Shown: positions 42,700-53,100 of the stretch, piece after piece
Layout: each line of letters opens with the position of its first letter
Position numbering within the stretch: position 1 is the first letter of the stretch
Made by a program: the position numbers and the translations under genes
Assembly: GCA_964035575.1 (NCBI GenBank)
Contig: OZ037833.1
Coordinates: 496,001-560,000, forward strand
Origin: Rhynchopus sp. YZ270_cl-10
Taxonomy: Eukaryota; Euglenozoa; Diplonemea; Diplonemida; Diplonemidae
Direction of reading: 5' to 3'
Length of the DNA: 64,000 bases
Notes under the pieces: model-generated
The model's database searches: none
What the model was told of the DNA's origin: nothing
The model's input: only the letters and a program-made list of their open reading frames with translations

Positions 42700-43863
42700 A
42701 TTTTAATTTGCGTGTTAAATAAAGTTCTAGTGGGGGCTCTGTTGGAAAAGGGTAACTTATTTGTTGTGCGATCCATTAATGATGATGACTGTGACAACGC
42801 GATAATTTCGTGGGAACATTAAAAGAGAAAAGTTTGTAAGATGATCCTAAGCCTCTCGTGCTCAGGATCACGTCACCTTAAAAAAGAGGGATGGGGTGAA
42901 CAGAGAAAAGCGAGTGGTTATGAGGTACTTTTTACGGTGCGACTCAGGGATATGATGAGAATTTGTTGAAACCGCATTTGGTGTATGAAGGGACAGAGAC
43001 AGTGCCTCCTATGTTGTCACTTCCGGGGTCTGCTGCAGGGTGGGCAATCCAGGCGCAGGAGATTCAACAGCATTCGCAACATCGTGGTGATGCTGGACCG
43101 CTCCTGCCCCCGCCCCCGGCAAATTCACTGTATGGTGCGCAGCCTCCATACCCGCCTTCTGATGGCCCTGCCGCTCCACAGCGTGACACAAGCCCTGAGC
43201 CATACGGACCGATGAGGATGATTTCCTCTACCACAACCAGGAGCAGGAGCAAAGAAGAGCTGACCGTGCTTCTCAAACGCGTTGCTACCACCACCACCAC
43301 TCCTCGGTGGAAGATGCCTAAACGTAACGAACCGTCTTCGCTATGTGCGCTACACACAACGAGTGGTCACGAATCGCAGACTCGTGCCAGTTGTGTGGCT
43401 AAACCTCTCTGCTTGGGTTTTTGGGTGGAAAAACGTGGGTTGCGTGGCACTGCAATGGGGGGCACGTGTGCACCACCCTATGTGGCCCACACAAGGTTCT
43501 GACACCCCGGCATTGCGTTTCCCACCCCACATACTCGGGTGTGGTCTCAAAAAATCGTTTTTTGGTTTGAAACTCGAGGTTTCTGGTGAGAAATGCCTGT
43601 TTTTCCTGTACAAAAATACAGTGAAATTATCCCGAAAAAAAATCACGCCACTGGCGTGAACAAAATAAAAAAAAATCACGCTCCTATGTATTTTCCCACA
43701 GAAAAATAAAAACACAAGTGAAAAAAAGTGAAAATACTGTGAAAAAAAGTGCCTCCACAGTAGTTTTATTTTCTGATAAAACGTCATAGACAAATTATCG
43801 ACAATTAAAATTACCCTTTTCCAACGGAGCCCCACTAGAACTTTATTTAACAAGTGAATTAAA
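42700..43863. mobile_element. Inverted-repeat element, 1.16 kb, with GTTAAATAAAG termini
   Basis: Left GTTAAATAAAGTTCTAGTGG then GGGCTCTGTTGGAAAAGGGT; right is the inverse (43800-43855). The outermost bases are less certain, with TA at 42698 and 43864. The interior has a hairpin copy (42838-42880), a plus-strand block (42985-43350) with Pro-rich, coding-like composition, and the block KTWVAWHCNGGHVCTTL near 43430. The frame is broken. Confidence 0.65.
42836..42882. repeat. Dispersed hairpin, altered copy
   Basis: AAGATGATCCTAAGC, CTCTCGT, then GCTCAGGATCACGTCACCTT: about 10 bp longer than other copies, so that GATCCT can pair with AGGATC instead of the usual inner stem. Confidence 0.5.
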
Positions 43864-44668
43864 TACAAGTAAAACGGACGTCACGGAAATGAAAAAAAAA
43901 AAAAAAAAAAAAATGCTCGACCCACTGCCGCGTTGCCGTGAAAAATAAAAAAAAACGGCCGTGAAAAAAAAGCGCCTTTCTTATGTACAAAAATTTCACG
44001 GCCGTTAAAAAAAAACAACGGCCGTAAAATTTTTGTACAAGTCTTTGAAGGAACACACAGTGAAGTACGAGAAAAGGCGCCACTCAAGAACCATCCCACC
44101 TGATTTTTACCCCGCGGATAGGAATGTACAGACCAAACCCCACCCAGAAAAGGAGGGTAGGGCAGGAGAGGACCGGTTAAGTGATATCGCACAAAAAACT
44201 GCGCTGGGTACTGGGTGCTCCTTGTAGGGTCTTGTTGCCTTTTGGCACATGTATTGTGTCCACGGTGTGTTGTGTTCACTGCTCTGAAGGTGCTGGCTCT
44301 CATCTACCTGATGGGGTAAGTGACACAGCATCTGACCCGCCATCTGTAATCTTCTGGTTTCAACACTGTCTTTCAGTTCTGCATACTGAATTCGCAGCGT
44401 CCCGAGCGTCTCATAACCTCTTATTACTCTTTGCCCGAGAAGGATGTGTGTGGACTCACTCAACCCCGTTCATCACTCTTGTGCCAAAGAAAACATCGGG
44501 CAAACAGTACAAGTTCACGGGAGCAAAAGGGTGGACCTCCCTCTGCACGTATCTCGCCAACGTAGCGAAGAAGATCCAGAGGTGTGCAAAACGTGATGCG
44601 GTCTATTTTCCGACAAAAAAGACGGCCACACATTTTTCAGATTTTCTTCACGGCCGTCACCTCCCCTA
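43864..44668. other. Spacer with ACGGCCGT palindromes and coding-like debris
   Basis: 43930-44035 repeats TTTCACGGCCGT and its inverse. At 44440-44620 the plus strand has a coding-like stretch (SGKQYKFTGAKGWTSLCTYL) without start, partner exon or recognisable family. Confidence 0.4.
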
Positions 44669-44940
44669 CCGACCCTCCCCCGTGAAATTGTCCCCCCCTC
44701 CGACCCCCTTGAAATTGTCCCCCCTGGGGGAAAAAGTGAGGGGGGGACAATATCACGTACGGCAAAAAGGGGGGACAATTTCTCGTACTGTAGGGGGGTG
44801 GCCGTTTTGGTGTGAAGAAGGGAGAGCAAAGGTTGTCCCCGCGACTCCCTTGAAATTGTCCCCCCCTGCCTTGAAATTGTCCGTCGGGGCAAAATACCGG
44901 TTTTTTGGGGGGGGGGGGCAATTTCACGAGGGAGGGTCGG
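44669..44940. mobile_element. MITE, TA-flanked, 272 bp
   Basis: CCGACCCTCCCCCGTGAAAT at the left, inverse at the right, TA at 44667-44668 and 44941-44942. It contains four further GAAATTGTCCCCCC words and is related to 29194-29376. Confidence 0.75.
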
Positions 44941-45013
44941 TACAAAAAAAAAAAAAAAATTCCCGTCGTGACCGCCGTTATACTTCTTAGAATCTATGAA
45001 AAACAAAAACAAA

Positions 45014-45260
45014 GTGAAGTTATTAATGCAGGCACCTCCGACTGACCCACGTACGATGCCAGCCATCCGGATGAAAGCACAAGTACCCTGCGGCCAACAA
45101 CAGAAGATGTAAAAAGGAAACCTAATGACTGGCCCGTACCGTAAGAGAACGAGGGCGGTACACAACCGCTCGACAGCCGGCGGCCCACCTTTCGTTGAAA
45201 GAGTTGTGAGCTTACAGGTACTGCAGTTCGCTGCACCCAACGCTTGATGCACGATAGTCT
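45014..45260 (-). pseudogene. TMEM14-like gene relic 5 (longest)
   Basis: About 245 bp from GTTATTAATGCAGGCACCTC to ACGCTTGATGCACGATA. Minus-strand frames retain membrane-like stretches (RFPFYIFCCWPQGTCAFI) aligning with LFFSFIFGLLQGCVLL in the partial gene at 63682, but no single frame spans it. Confidence 0.5.
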
Positions 45261-45344
45261 ACACAAGAGAGCAGAAACCCAAAAACACAAAAAGGGGTGG
45301 GCGGGGGGGTCACAACATCTCTCTCTTGGCGCCCCATGCTGTAC

Positions 45345-45700
45345 CGACAGTTGGGCCTCACCCTTTCTCTTAGGGATATACATGGACGTCCTTACAGGCA
45401 GCACACCGTAACCCAAAGGCGTGGCAGAGAGACTCCGTAGAGCGACTCTGGCCTGACCGCTGGCCATTTATGCTCCGGGTGCGAGCACCCATCATAGCAT
45501 AGGGGGGCCAGCCTGACCCAGCATTTATATACCCTGCCAGGGTGAACTTGCATAAAAGAGGGCAGGGGCGTTTAGACCCTGAGGACTAGGGGAAGTCCCG
45601 CATACCCCAACAGAAAGACAAAGGCTATGCACTGGTGATATAGGAGAGGCAGGGTTGCTGAAAAACAAAAAGACCCTGAAGGCACAAAAACAAATAAAGT
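45345..45700. repeat. Dispersed repeat B, copy 2 (uninterrupted)
   Basis: See 38600-39290. This copy preserves the uninterrupted target of the 400 bp MITE at about 45640-45650. Confidence 0.7.
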
Positions 45701-47450
45701 ATTTTCATCATATGGGTGAATTTTTTTTGCCCCCCCACGTTTCAAACCGCGAAACATTTTTTTTTGGCAAAGACAATCAATAAATTGATAGTATATGGTG
45801 AGGGATCAACAAAAATGGTCCCATCTTTCTTTTTATGGTGTGACAAGGATATCTCTAAATCCGACCCTTTTTGGCCAAATTCCGAAATCCAAATCCAAAA
45901 AATTCCCTGTTTTTTTGATACAGTTTTTGGGCTGTTTTTTGACTTTTTTGCGGGGAAAAAAAAAAAATTCCCCCACAAAACTTTTTCGACATGTTGACAG
46001 GGATCTTGCCAATCACCCCTTTTGGCCAAAACGGGGTGATTTGGGGTCCCGAGCTTTCCCCCCGTAAAAGCGGTAGCTGCGCATGCGTCGCGCGCGCGAC
46101 TCCCTGCCAGTGCAGGGAGGTGAGGCTTCTTCCTCTGATGCACAAAATCGTAGAAGGCTGGTGGGGAGAGTGAACCACGATCCATCGTGGGTGTCAGCCT
46201 TATCAGTAACCTCAGTACATTTATGTAAGAAAAGGTAGTCAAGGCACCCAAAGGTTACTGGCGAAGCTACGGTACGCAACATTTCTAAAAAATGTTGACA
46301 TAAAATGGCACTGTCGTTGGTAATTATCATCAGGAAAATGCCCACGCGGGAAATCGGCGCCTCAATAAATTATTGCCATCAATTTTGCTTCCCTATTTTG
46401 CTAAAGCGACAGATTCTGGCGAGGCCACGGTACGCAACATTTGAGATCTCCTCCGTCTTCCAACCCTCATAATTGAATGCGATTGACACGTCTTCTCCTT
46501 CTTCTTGTGCACAACCTCAAATGTCTCTGATGCTGGACGTTTGACTGCAACTGACGCGAACATCTGCACCCACAACAACTACAGCAACTGTCTGCAGGAC
46601 CAATTTTTCCCTCGAAAATCCGAGATTTTTATTTTCCCCCCCCTCACTTTTTTCGCTTATTTGATCGCGTTGATCGATCGCATCCCACAGGCGAAACTCT
46701 CTGGGGGTGGGGTGGGGTAGAATGTACCTGAAATTGCTGTAGGGAAAAACAGGGAATTTTTTTCAGGGAATTTTTTTATTTTCCTGAAATCAATATCCAA
46801 ATCCACAATTAGAAAAATCCCTGGGTGTGACAAATAAAAACAGGGAAATAGCTCCATATACCGAATTATGCGACATCGCATAATTCTGGATTTTTGGGAA
46901 AAAAAAAAAAAAAGAGGGGCCTTTTGGGCACTTTTGGGCCCCCGCCCGCGGACCCCCAGATCTCCCAGATGACTGGAATGATGGAACCTTAAAATTTTCG
47001 CTCGCTGCGCTTGCAGATGTGCCGTACCCCTTATTTTTTTTTTTGCCTGCGGCGCCATTTTCCTTTTTTGCTCCGCAAAAAAGGGTTTGTTGAGTGACTG
47101 TGTGGTTGTAAACCAGCATTTTTACGTCGTACCCTATTTTTTTTTCGCCTGCGGCGCCATTTGTGTTTTTCCATACGGTTAGTGGAACGTAAGGTGCAAG
47201 ACCAAGCTCCGTAATAAGGGATTACATTCCATTTTTGGTTATCTCGCTAATTGACCTTTCGCCTCTCCACTCAGGGAGGCTTGCGCGAAGCGCAACGACC
47301 GCTTTCGACCGGGCGGAAAAAAATTTCGTTTTCGCATAATTCCTGATTTTGGAGGAAAACCAAGCTATTTCCCTGAATAAAAAAAAAAAAAAAAAGTCAT
47401 TGAGGCATGAATGCACCTTGCTGTCGAATACACACTATTCGGAAGTGTTT
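45701..47450. other. Spacer with dispersed motifs
   Basis: No gene is supported. GCTACGGTACGCAACATTT at 46265 and GCCACGGTACGCAACATTT at 46427 are direct repeats; GCCTGCGGCGCCATTT occurs at 47046 and 47148. The GC hairpin family is at 46067-46110 and 47260-47315. The rest is A/T-rich with ATTCCCTG / CAGGGAAT words. Confidence 0.5.
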
Positions 47451-47500
47451 GACACCCCCCGACAGTATTATGATTGATGACAAAAGACACAAGAGTAGGC

Positions 47501-48991
47501 CTAAACATCGTCCGTTTGCAACAACCCTCTGTTCAGAAGGCGCGCCCTCTTCGAGAAATGCAAGTATGCGAGGGCAATGACTCCCACTGCCAGCGCAATA
47601 GAAACAGACAGCAAAACGTACACGAGTGTGTTGTTGGATGATGACCCTCCTGGAGATGGAGTGGGAGGTGAAGAAGTGCTAGGTGTGGTAGGTGCAGGGG
47701 TGTCCACGTCGCTTACATCAGGGAAGGCAATATGCATCATCAAATTTATGCACTTGTTAGCCCCTGTCAGTGCACAGTTCGACATTATCCAGCAGCGGTG
47801 CGGGCCGCCCGCCGCAACACCTTCATTAGTGCACGCCCACTCCTCAACAGGGCCGACAAATCCACAGTCACGCACATTCGACACACACGTGTGCATCTCA
47901 CGTTTCAGCTCTTCAATTGCGGGTTTGCCCAGAGAACAGTACACAGAGTGGATACCTGCACACAGTGCCTGGTTACTCTGGCACTCGAACTCGTAACCAC
48001 CATACTTGCACATGGTATCAGGTGTGTTGCACAAAGCATCATAACTTTTGTAACAGAGTTCGTCTTGGCTGATGCCAACAGGAATGAGCTCCAACGGGAC
48101 AAAGTTGTAGTTCCCACAGTCGTTGACCACTGCAAGAATACACTGCAGCTGCTGCAGACACTCAGCAACGTTGCGCTCGTCACAGAACGTGTCATCCCCT
48201 TCGAAGCACAGCTTGCTGCCTTCATTGATGCACCCAGGGTTCGGAGCGTGGTTCAGAAACGGGACTTCAAAGTTTGAGTAGTACGGGAACAAGTTCTGCT
48301 GCACACCACAGGTGTACGTGACACCCATGGCACAGGAAACTGCTGCCATTTGATCAAGACCTCCACCATGCGCTGCCTTTCGGATGTAACGAATGGCGTC
48401 TGACCAGGACATATGTTCGCAGTAGTTTTCTGCTGTGAACTCTGAGCAATGGTTGAACTCCTTGACTGGGTAGAATTCCATTTCCTCTCTTGTCTTGAAG
48501 TGCTCGACGGGCCAGATCTCACTCTCGAGGCATACGTTCATAGCGGTCATGATGCACTTTATCTGGTCAAGACAGTCGATTGGGTTGGTGCAGAAGCCAC
48601 CCTCAGCATCCCATGGACACTTCTCGATACGGTTGTACAGGCAGTCGTAAGCAACAGACGACTTCTCTGGTGTCTTCAACCCGGGCAGGTCGAACACATG
48701 CAGGTTCTTCGACACTGTGTGCTGCTGCAGGCACACAAGCCCATCCCGCATCACGACTGACCCCTTCTTCAGACAGGGCGGGTCCAGCAAGGTGCCGCCG
48801 CAGTTCCAATCAGGTTTCGTTGTGTCCAGGCCTGCGTCCTTCATCGCCTGGTCCATGCACTGTGCAAAGACAAAGTCGTCATTCGTCTGTGGTGTCTTAG
48901 TAAAGTTCGCTACTCCTGCAACAGCACACAGCGCAACTACCGATGAGAGCATTGTTTGCACCCTTCGTTTGTGATTACCTGTAGGACGCAT
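47501..48991 (-). CDS. Cys-rich type I membrane protein, single-unit form
   Basis: 496 residues from the ATG at 48991, with the same signal peptide, membrane segment and tail (LLQTDDV) as the protein at 29575-33624 but only one ectodomain unit. Differences cluster around residues 170-215 (YPVKEFNHCSEFTAENYCEH against YPVEEFNRCSDETAYNYC); elsewhere the two are almost identical, including the flanks. Either this is the ancestral single-unit form or units were lost. Neighbour on the 5' side: repeat A, then the long-stalk secreted WD40 protein. Confidence 0.9.
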   Translation of the reverse strand: MRPTGNHKRRVQTMLSSVVALCAVAGVANFTKTPQTNDDFVFAQCMDQAMKDAGLDTTKPDWNCGGTLLDPPCLKKGSVVMRDGLVCLQQHTVSKNLHVFDLPGLKTPEKSSVAYDCLYNRIEKCPWDAEGGFCTNPIDCLDQIKCIMTAMNVCLESEIWPVEHFKTREEMEFYPVKEFNHCSEFTAENYCEHMSWSDAIRYIRKAAHGGGLDQMAAVSCAMGVTYTCGVQQNLFPYYSNFEVPFLNHAPNPGCINEGSKLCFEGDDTFCDERNVAECLQQLQCILAVVNDCGNYNFVPLELIPVGISQDELCYKSYDALCNTPDTMCKYGGYEFECQSNQALCAGIHSVYCSLGKPAIEELKREMHTCVSNVRDCGFVGPVEEWACTNEGVAAGGPHRCWIMSNCALTGANKCINLMMHIAFPDVSDVDTPAPTTPSTSSPPTPSPGGSSSNNTLVYVLLSVSIALAVGVIALAYLHFSKRARLLNRGLLQTDDV

Positions 48992-49329
48992 TTATAGTTG
49001 CAATAGTTTTATCAAAAGAGAAACAGTTTGACTTTCTTCTGATCCTTGAAATACAACAACCCTCTCGTGAACAGTATCCTTGGGTACAAAATACCATGCA
49101 GTCCTACATCCATTACGTTACTTCTGACATGCCCGACTCTCCCGCTTCCTCTCATCACAGATGAACGGGGATCATTGTGGACAGAAATTGGGACCACGAA
49201 TGGTTGGGTTGCGTGAACACCACCCACCAAGGTGTGGCATAATCGTAGCAGATTCGAAGGGTTGCTTGGGGTAAAGGATTGGTGGGTGGAATGTGGTTCT
49301 TTTTGCGTTCCTTCAAAAATTCAAAAAAG

Positions 49330-49556
49330 AATAGGGAATGCACAGCTGAATTGTCGTGCATTTTGACGCAAGTGAAAGGTGAAAACAATGAATGCAGACA
49401 ACCTCGTCTGGAGACTTTCCACCCCCTCCGCAAGAAGGGGGCGCACCCCTCAGACAACTGTTGTTTTTTTTTGCAGCAGAATTTTCTGCTGGATTGTCGC
49501 AAAAATATGTGTTCTCCTGAAAACGTGAAGGTGAGGTCACCTCACCCAAAAGAGAA
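49330..49556. repeat. Dispersed repeat A, copy 3
   Basis: ACAGCTGAATTGTCGTGCAT to GGTGAGGTCACCTCACCCAA; equivalent in position to the copy at 28205, between the two cassette genes. 49557-49774 holds nothing recognisable. Confidence 0.75.
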
Positions 49557-49774
49557 AATAATGTAGAAAAGGAGCGCTTTGCCTATCAAACATGCAGCGA
49601 AGAAACAGATTGACAGGAAAAACAACGTATATTTTTAAAAGGAAGTGGGTAACACAAAAATTCTGAGTAAGACGAGATACGTCAGAAGCACAAAAAGTAG
49701 AAATGCAAAAAAACAAAACTTGGAATAGATACACATGCCTCTCGTACACAGGGAAGACATTATGAACCAACGAA

Positions 49775-50107
49775 GGCAACACAAATGTGTGCTTGCATCG
49801 TACAGAACGCGTCACGTCGCACCCGTTGGGAGTGCGCCACGTAAGCAGATTTACATACGAACAAACACAAATGATGAATGGGGGAAATCAGTGAGGGGGA
49901 AAAGAAAGAAAGCCGCCCACAAAGAGAAACCATACTACCGACCCCACGAGATTGCTACATCGAAGTGGGGCACAGAAGGTTGCTGTGCCAAATGATGCAG
50001 GTGGTGTCCTGTCATAGTTATCATAAGGTCTTTGCAAAACGGGGTCAACAATAGAGAAACAAAAATACAGTACAGTAGAATGTGGTAGTCACAGCACGTA
50101 ACACCGT
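49775..50107. repeat. Shared 3' flank of the surface-protein gene, copy 2
   Basis: Nearly identical to 25290-25621. Confidence 0.75.
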
Positions 50108-53100
50108 CTACAGGTTCCACAGAAGCAGTGTGCCGTCGTGGCTTGCTGTAGCGAGGCGTGTGCTGTCAGGTGAGAACGCGAGACGCGGGAGCCCTGCACG
50201 CGTGTGCCCGTAAAGCTGGTGTGCCACACTCCCAGCCGCATGCCACACCGTCACCTCACCCTCCCCGACAGCAGCAAGCAGTGCCCCGTTTGGCGAGTGT
50301 CGAGCGTCAAACACAGTCTTCGTCTGCATCTCAAGCACAAGGCGCTCCGTCACCGCACCCTCGCCCACAGCCCCGCCATCCCACGTGCTCACACGCACCG
50401 TCCCGTTGTCCATCCCACGCAACAGCTCGTCGCCAGACGCAGAGAACGACAGTGCCGTCACACGAGCAGCGAGGGATGGCAGCTCCGCCACCTTGTCACC
50501 GTTCTGCACACGCCACACCGTCACAACCTCGTCCACCTCCGTGCCCCATGATGTGGCCAGCAGCGCCCCGTCTGCAGAGAACGCCACTTCGTGTGTGTGC
50601 TTGTGGATCACAGTCACCGGCTCCAACGACACAGATGACATGTTGTACACCCGTGTGTACACATCGCTGCCACCACCGCTCGCCACAAGGAAGCGTGCAT
50701 CTGGTGTGAAGCGCACACGGCGCACATGCACAGTCCCCACACTCATCTCCACCACCGTCGCCTCTAGTGCGCCCGTCACAGCATTGCACACAACAACACG
50801 ACCACCGGCACCACCCACAGCAACGCGTGCTCCGTCGCTCGAGAACGTCACGTCGTACGACGCAAAGTCCGCGCACGCCAGCTTCGCCACCTGCACCCCA
50901 GTCGTGCTGTCGTACACACGCACCCCGTCGTCGCTCCCTGTTGCAACACGGCTCCCGTCTGCAGAAAAAGCAACAGCCAGGAGGCGGCCAGACGGCACCA
51001 CACGCCAAGCGCACTCACGCGACGCCGTCGCCTCGCATGTGCTTTCCGGTGCATTTGTTGGAGGTGCAGGTGTTGGAGGTGCTGGCGTGGCAGGTGCGGA
51101 TGTTGGCTCTGCCGTTGGTTCTGCAGTTGGTTCTGCTGTGTCCGGTGCGGGTGTTGGTGGTGCAGGTGTCGGAGGGGCTGGCGTGGCAGGTGCTGGTGTT
51201 TGTGGTGCGGATGTTGGTTCTGCCGTTGGTTCTGCAGTTGGTTCTGCTGTGTCCGGTGCGGGTGTTGGTGGTGCTGGTGTTGGTGGTGCAGGTGTCGGAG
51301 GTGCTGGCGTGGCAGGTGCTGGTGTTTGTGGTGCGGATGTTGGCTCTGCCGTTGGTTCTGCAGTTGGTTCTGCTGTGTCCGGTGCGGGTGTTGGTGGTGC
51401 AGGTGTCGGAGGGGCTGGCGTGGCAGGTGCTGGTGTGGCAGGTGCGGATGTTGGCTCTGCCGTTGGTTCTGCAGTTGGTTCTGCTGTGTCCGGTGCGGGT
51501 GTTGGTGGTGCTGGTGTTGGTGGTGCAGGTGTCGGAGGGGCTGGCGTGGCAGGTGCTGGTGTGGCAGGTGCGGATGTTGGTTCTGCCGTTGGTTCTGCAG
51601 TTGGTTCTGCTGTGTCCGGTGCGGGTGTTGGTGGTGCTGGTGTTGGTGGTGCAGGTGTCGGAGGGGCTGGCGTGGCAGGTGCTGGTGTGGCAGGTGCGGA
51701 TGTTGGCTCTGCCGTTGGTTCTGCAGTTGGTTCTGCTGTGTCCGGTGCGGGTGTTGGTGGTGCAGGTGTCGGAGGGGCTGGCGTGGCAGGTGCTGGTGTG
51801 GCAGGTGCGGATGTTGGCTCTGCCGTTGGTTCTGCAGTTGGTTCTGCTGTGTCCGGTGCGGGTGTTGGTGGTGCTGGTGTTGGTGGTGCAGGTGTCGGAG
51901 GGGCTGGCGTGGCAGGTGCTGGTGTGGCAGGTGCGGATGTTGGTTCTGCCGTTGGTTCTGCAGTTGGTTCTGCTGTGTCCGGTGCGGGTGTTGGTGGTGC
52001 TGGTGTTGGTGGTGCAGGTGTCGGAGGGGCTGGCGTGGCAGGTGCTGGTGTGGCAGGTGCGGATGTTGGCTCTGCCGTTGGTTCTGCAGTTGGTTCTGCA
52101 GTTGGTTCTGCTGTGTCCGGTGCGGGTGTTGGTGGTGCTGGTGTTGGTGGTGCAGGTGTCGGAGGTGCTGGCGTGGCAGGTGCTGGTGTTTGTGGTGCGG
52201 ATGTTGGCTCTGCCGTTGGTTCTGCAGTTGGTTCTGCTGTGTCCGGTGCGGGTGTTGGTGGTGCAGGTGTCGGAGGGGCTGGCGTGGCAGGTGCTGGTGT
52301 GGCAGGTGCGGATGTTGGCTCTGCCGTTGGTTCTGCAGTTGGTTCTGCTGTGTCCGGTGCGGGTGTTGGTGGTGCAGGTGTCGGAGGGGCTGGCGTGGCA
52401 GGTGCTGGTGTGGCAGGTGCGGATGTTGGTTCTGCCGTTGGTTCTGCAGATGGTTCTGCTGTGTCCGGTGCGGGTGTTGGTGGTGCTGGTGTTGGTGGTG
52501 CAGGTGTCGGAGGGGCTGGCGTGGCAGGTGCTGGTGTGGCAGGTGCGGATGTTGGTTCTGCCGTTGGTTCTGCAGTTGGTTCTGCTGTGTCCGGTGCGGG
52601 TGTTGGTGGTGCTGGTGTTGGTGGTGCAGGTGTCGGAGGGGCTGGCGTGGCAGGTGCTGGTGTGGCAGGTGCGGATGTTGGTTCTGCCGTTGGTTCTGCA
52701 GTTGGTTCTGCTGTGTCCGGTGCGGGTGTTGGTGGTGCTGGTGTGGGTGGTGAATTTGTCGGTGGTGAACTGGTCACGTGGGTGGGATATGGTGTATCAG
52801 GCCCTGTGCAACTTCCGTAGTTCGATCCCTCCTGCCAATTTCCCATACTATCACAGACAATGGATCCTCTACCAACCAAACTCGATGCCAGACAACTAAA
52901 CTCGCACTCTGTGCCAACAGCTGTGAACCGTGTGCACGGAGGCAACAAACCGTAAACTTGACCAGAAATGTCATCGTTGTTCGAAAGACGGTAGTCTGGC
53001 AGTGCGCAGGTCTGTGCCACACATGAGAACGATGTGGACCAGTCGGCAGAGGTGCTGTCCATCGGGTCCTCCTCACACACAAGGTCACCCACAGGCAGGT

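Noticed and set aside
42963-43502. 179-residue plus-strand frame in the 42.7 kb element as a gene
   Set aside because: Pro/Gln/Thr-rich and the conserved block near its end is in a different frame; more likely element debris.
44181-44990. 269-residue plus-strand frame
   Set aside because: Runs through a MITE and poly-A; only a short middle part looks coding-like and no family is recognised.
50385-52899. Plus-strand frames of 500-800 residues opposite the Pro/Thr stalk
   Set aside because: Shadows of the minisatellite; the minus strand has signal peptide, Sushi-like and WD40 domains in one frame, and the plus frames have none.
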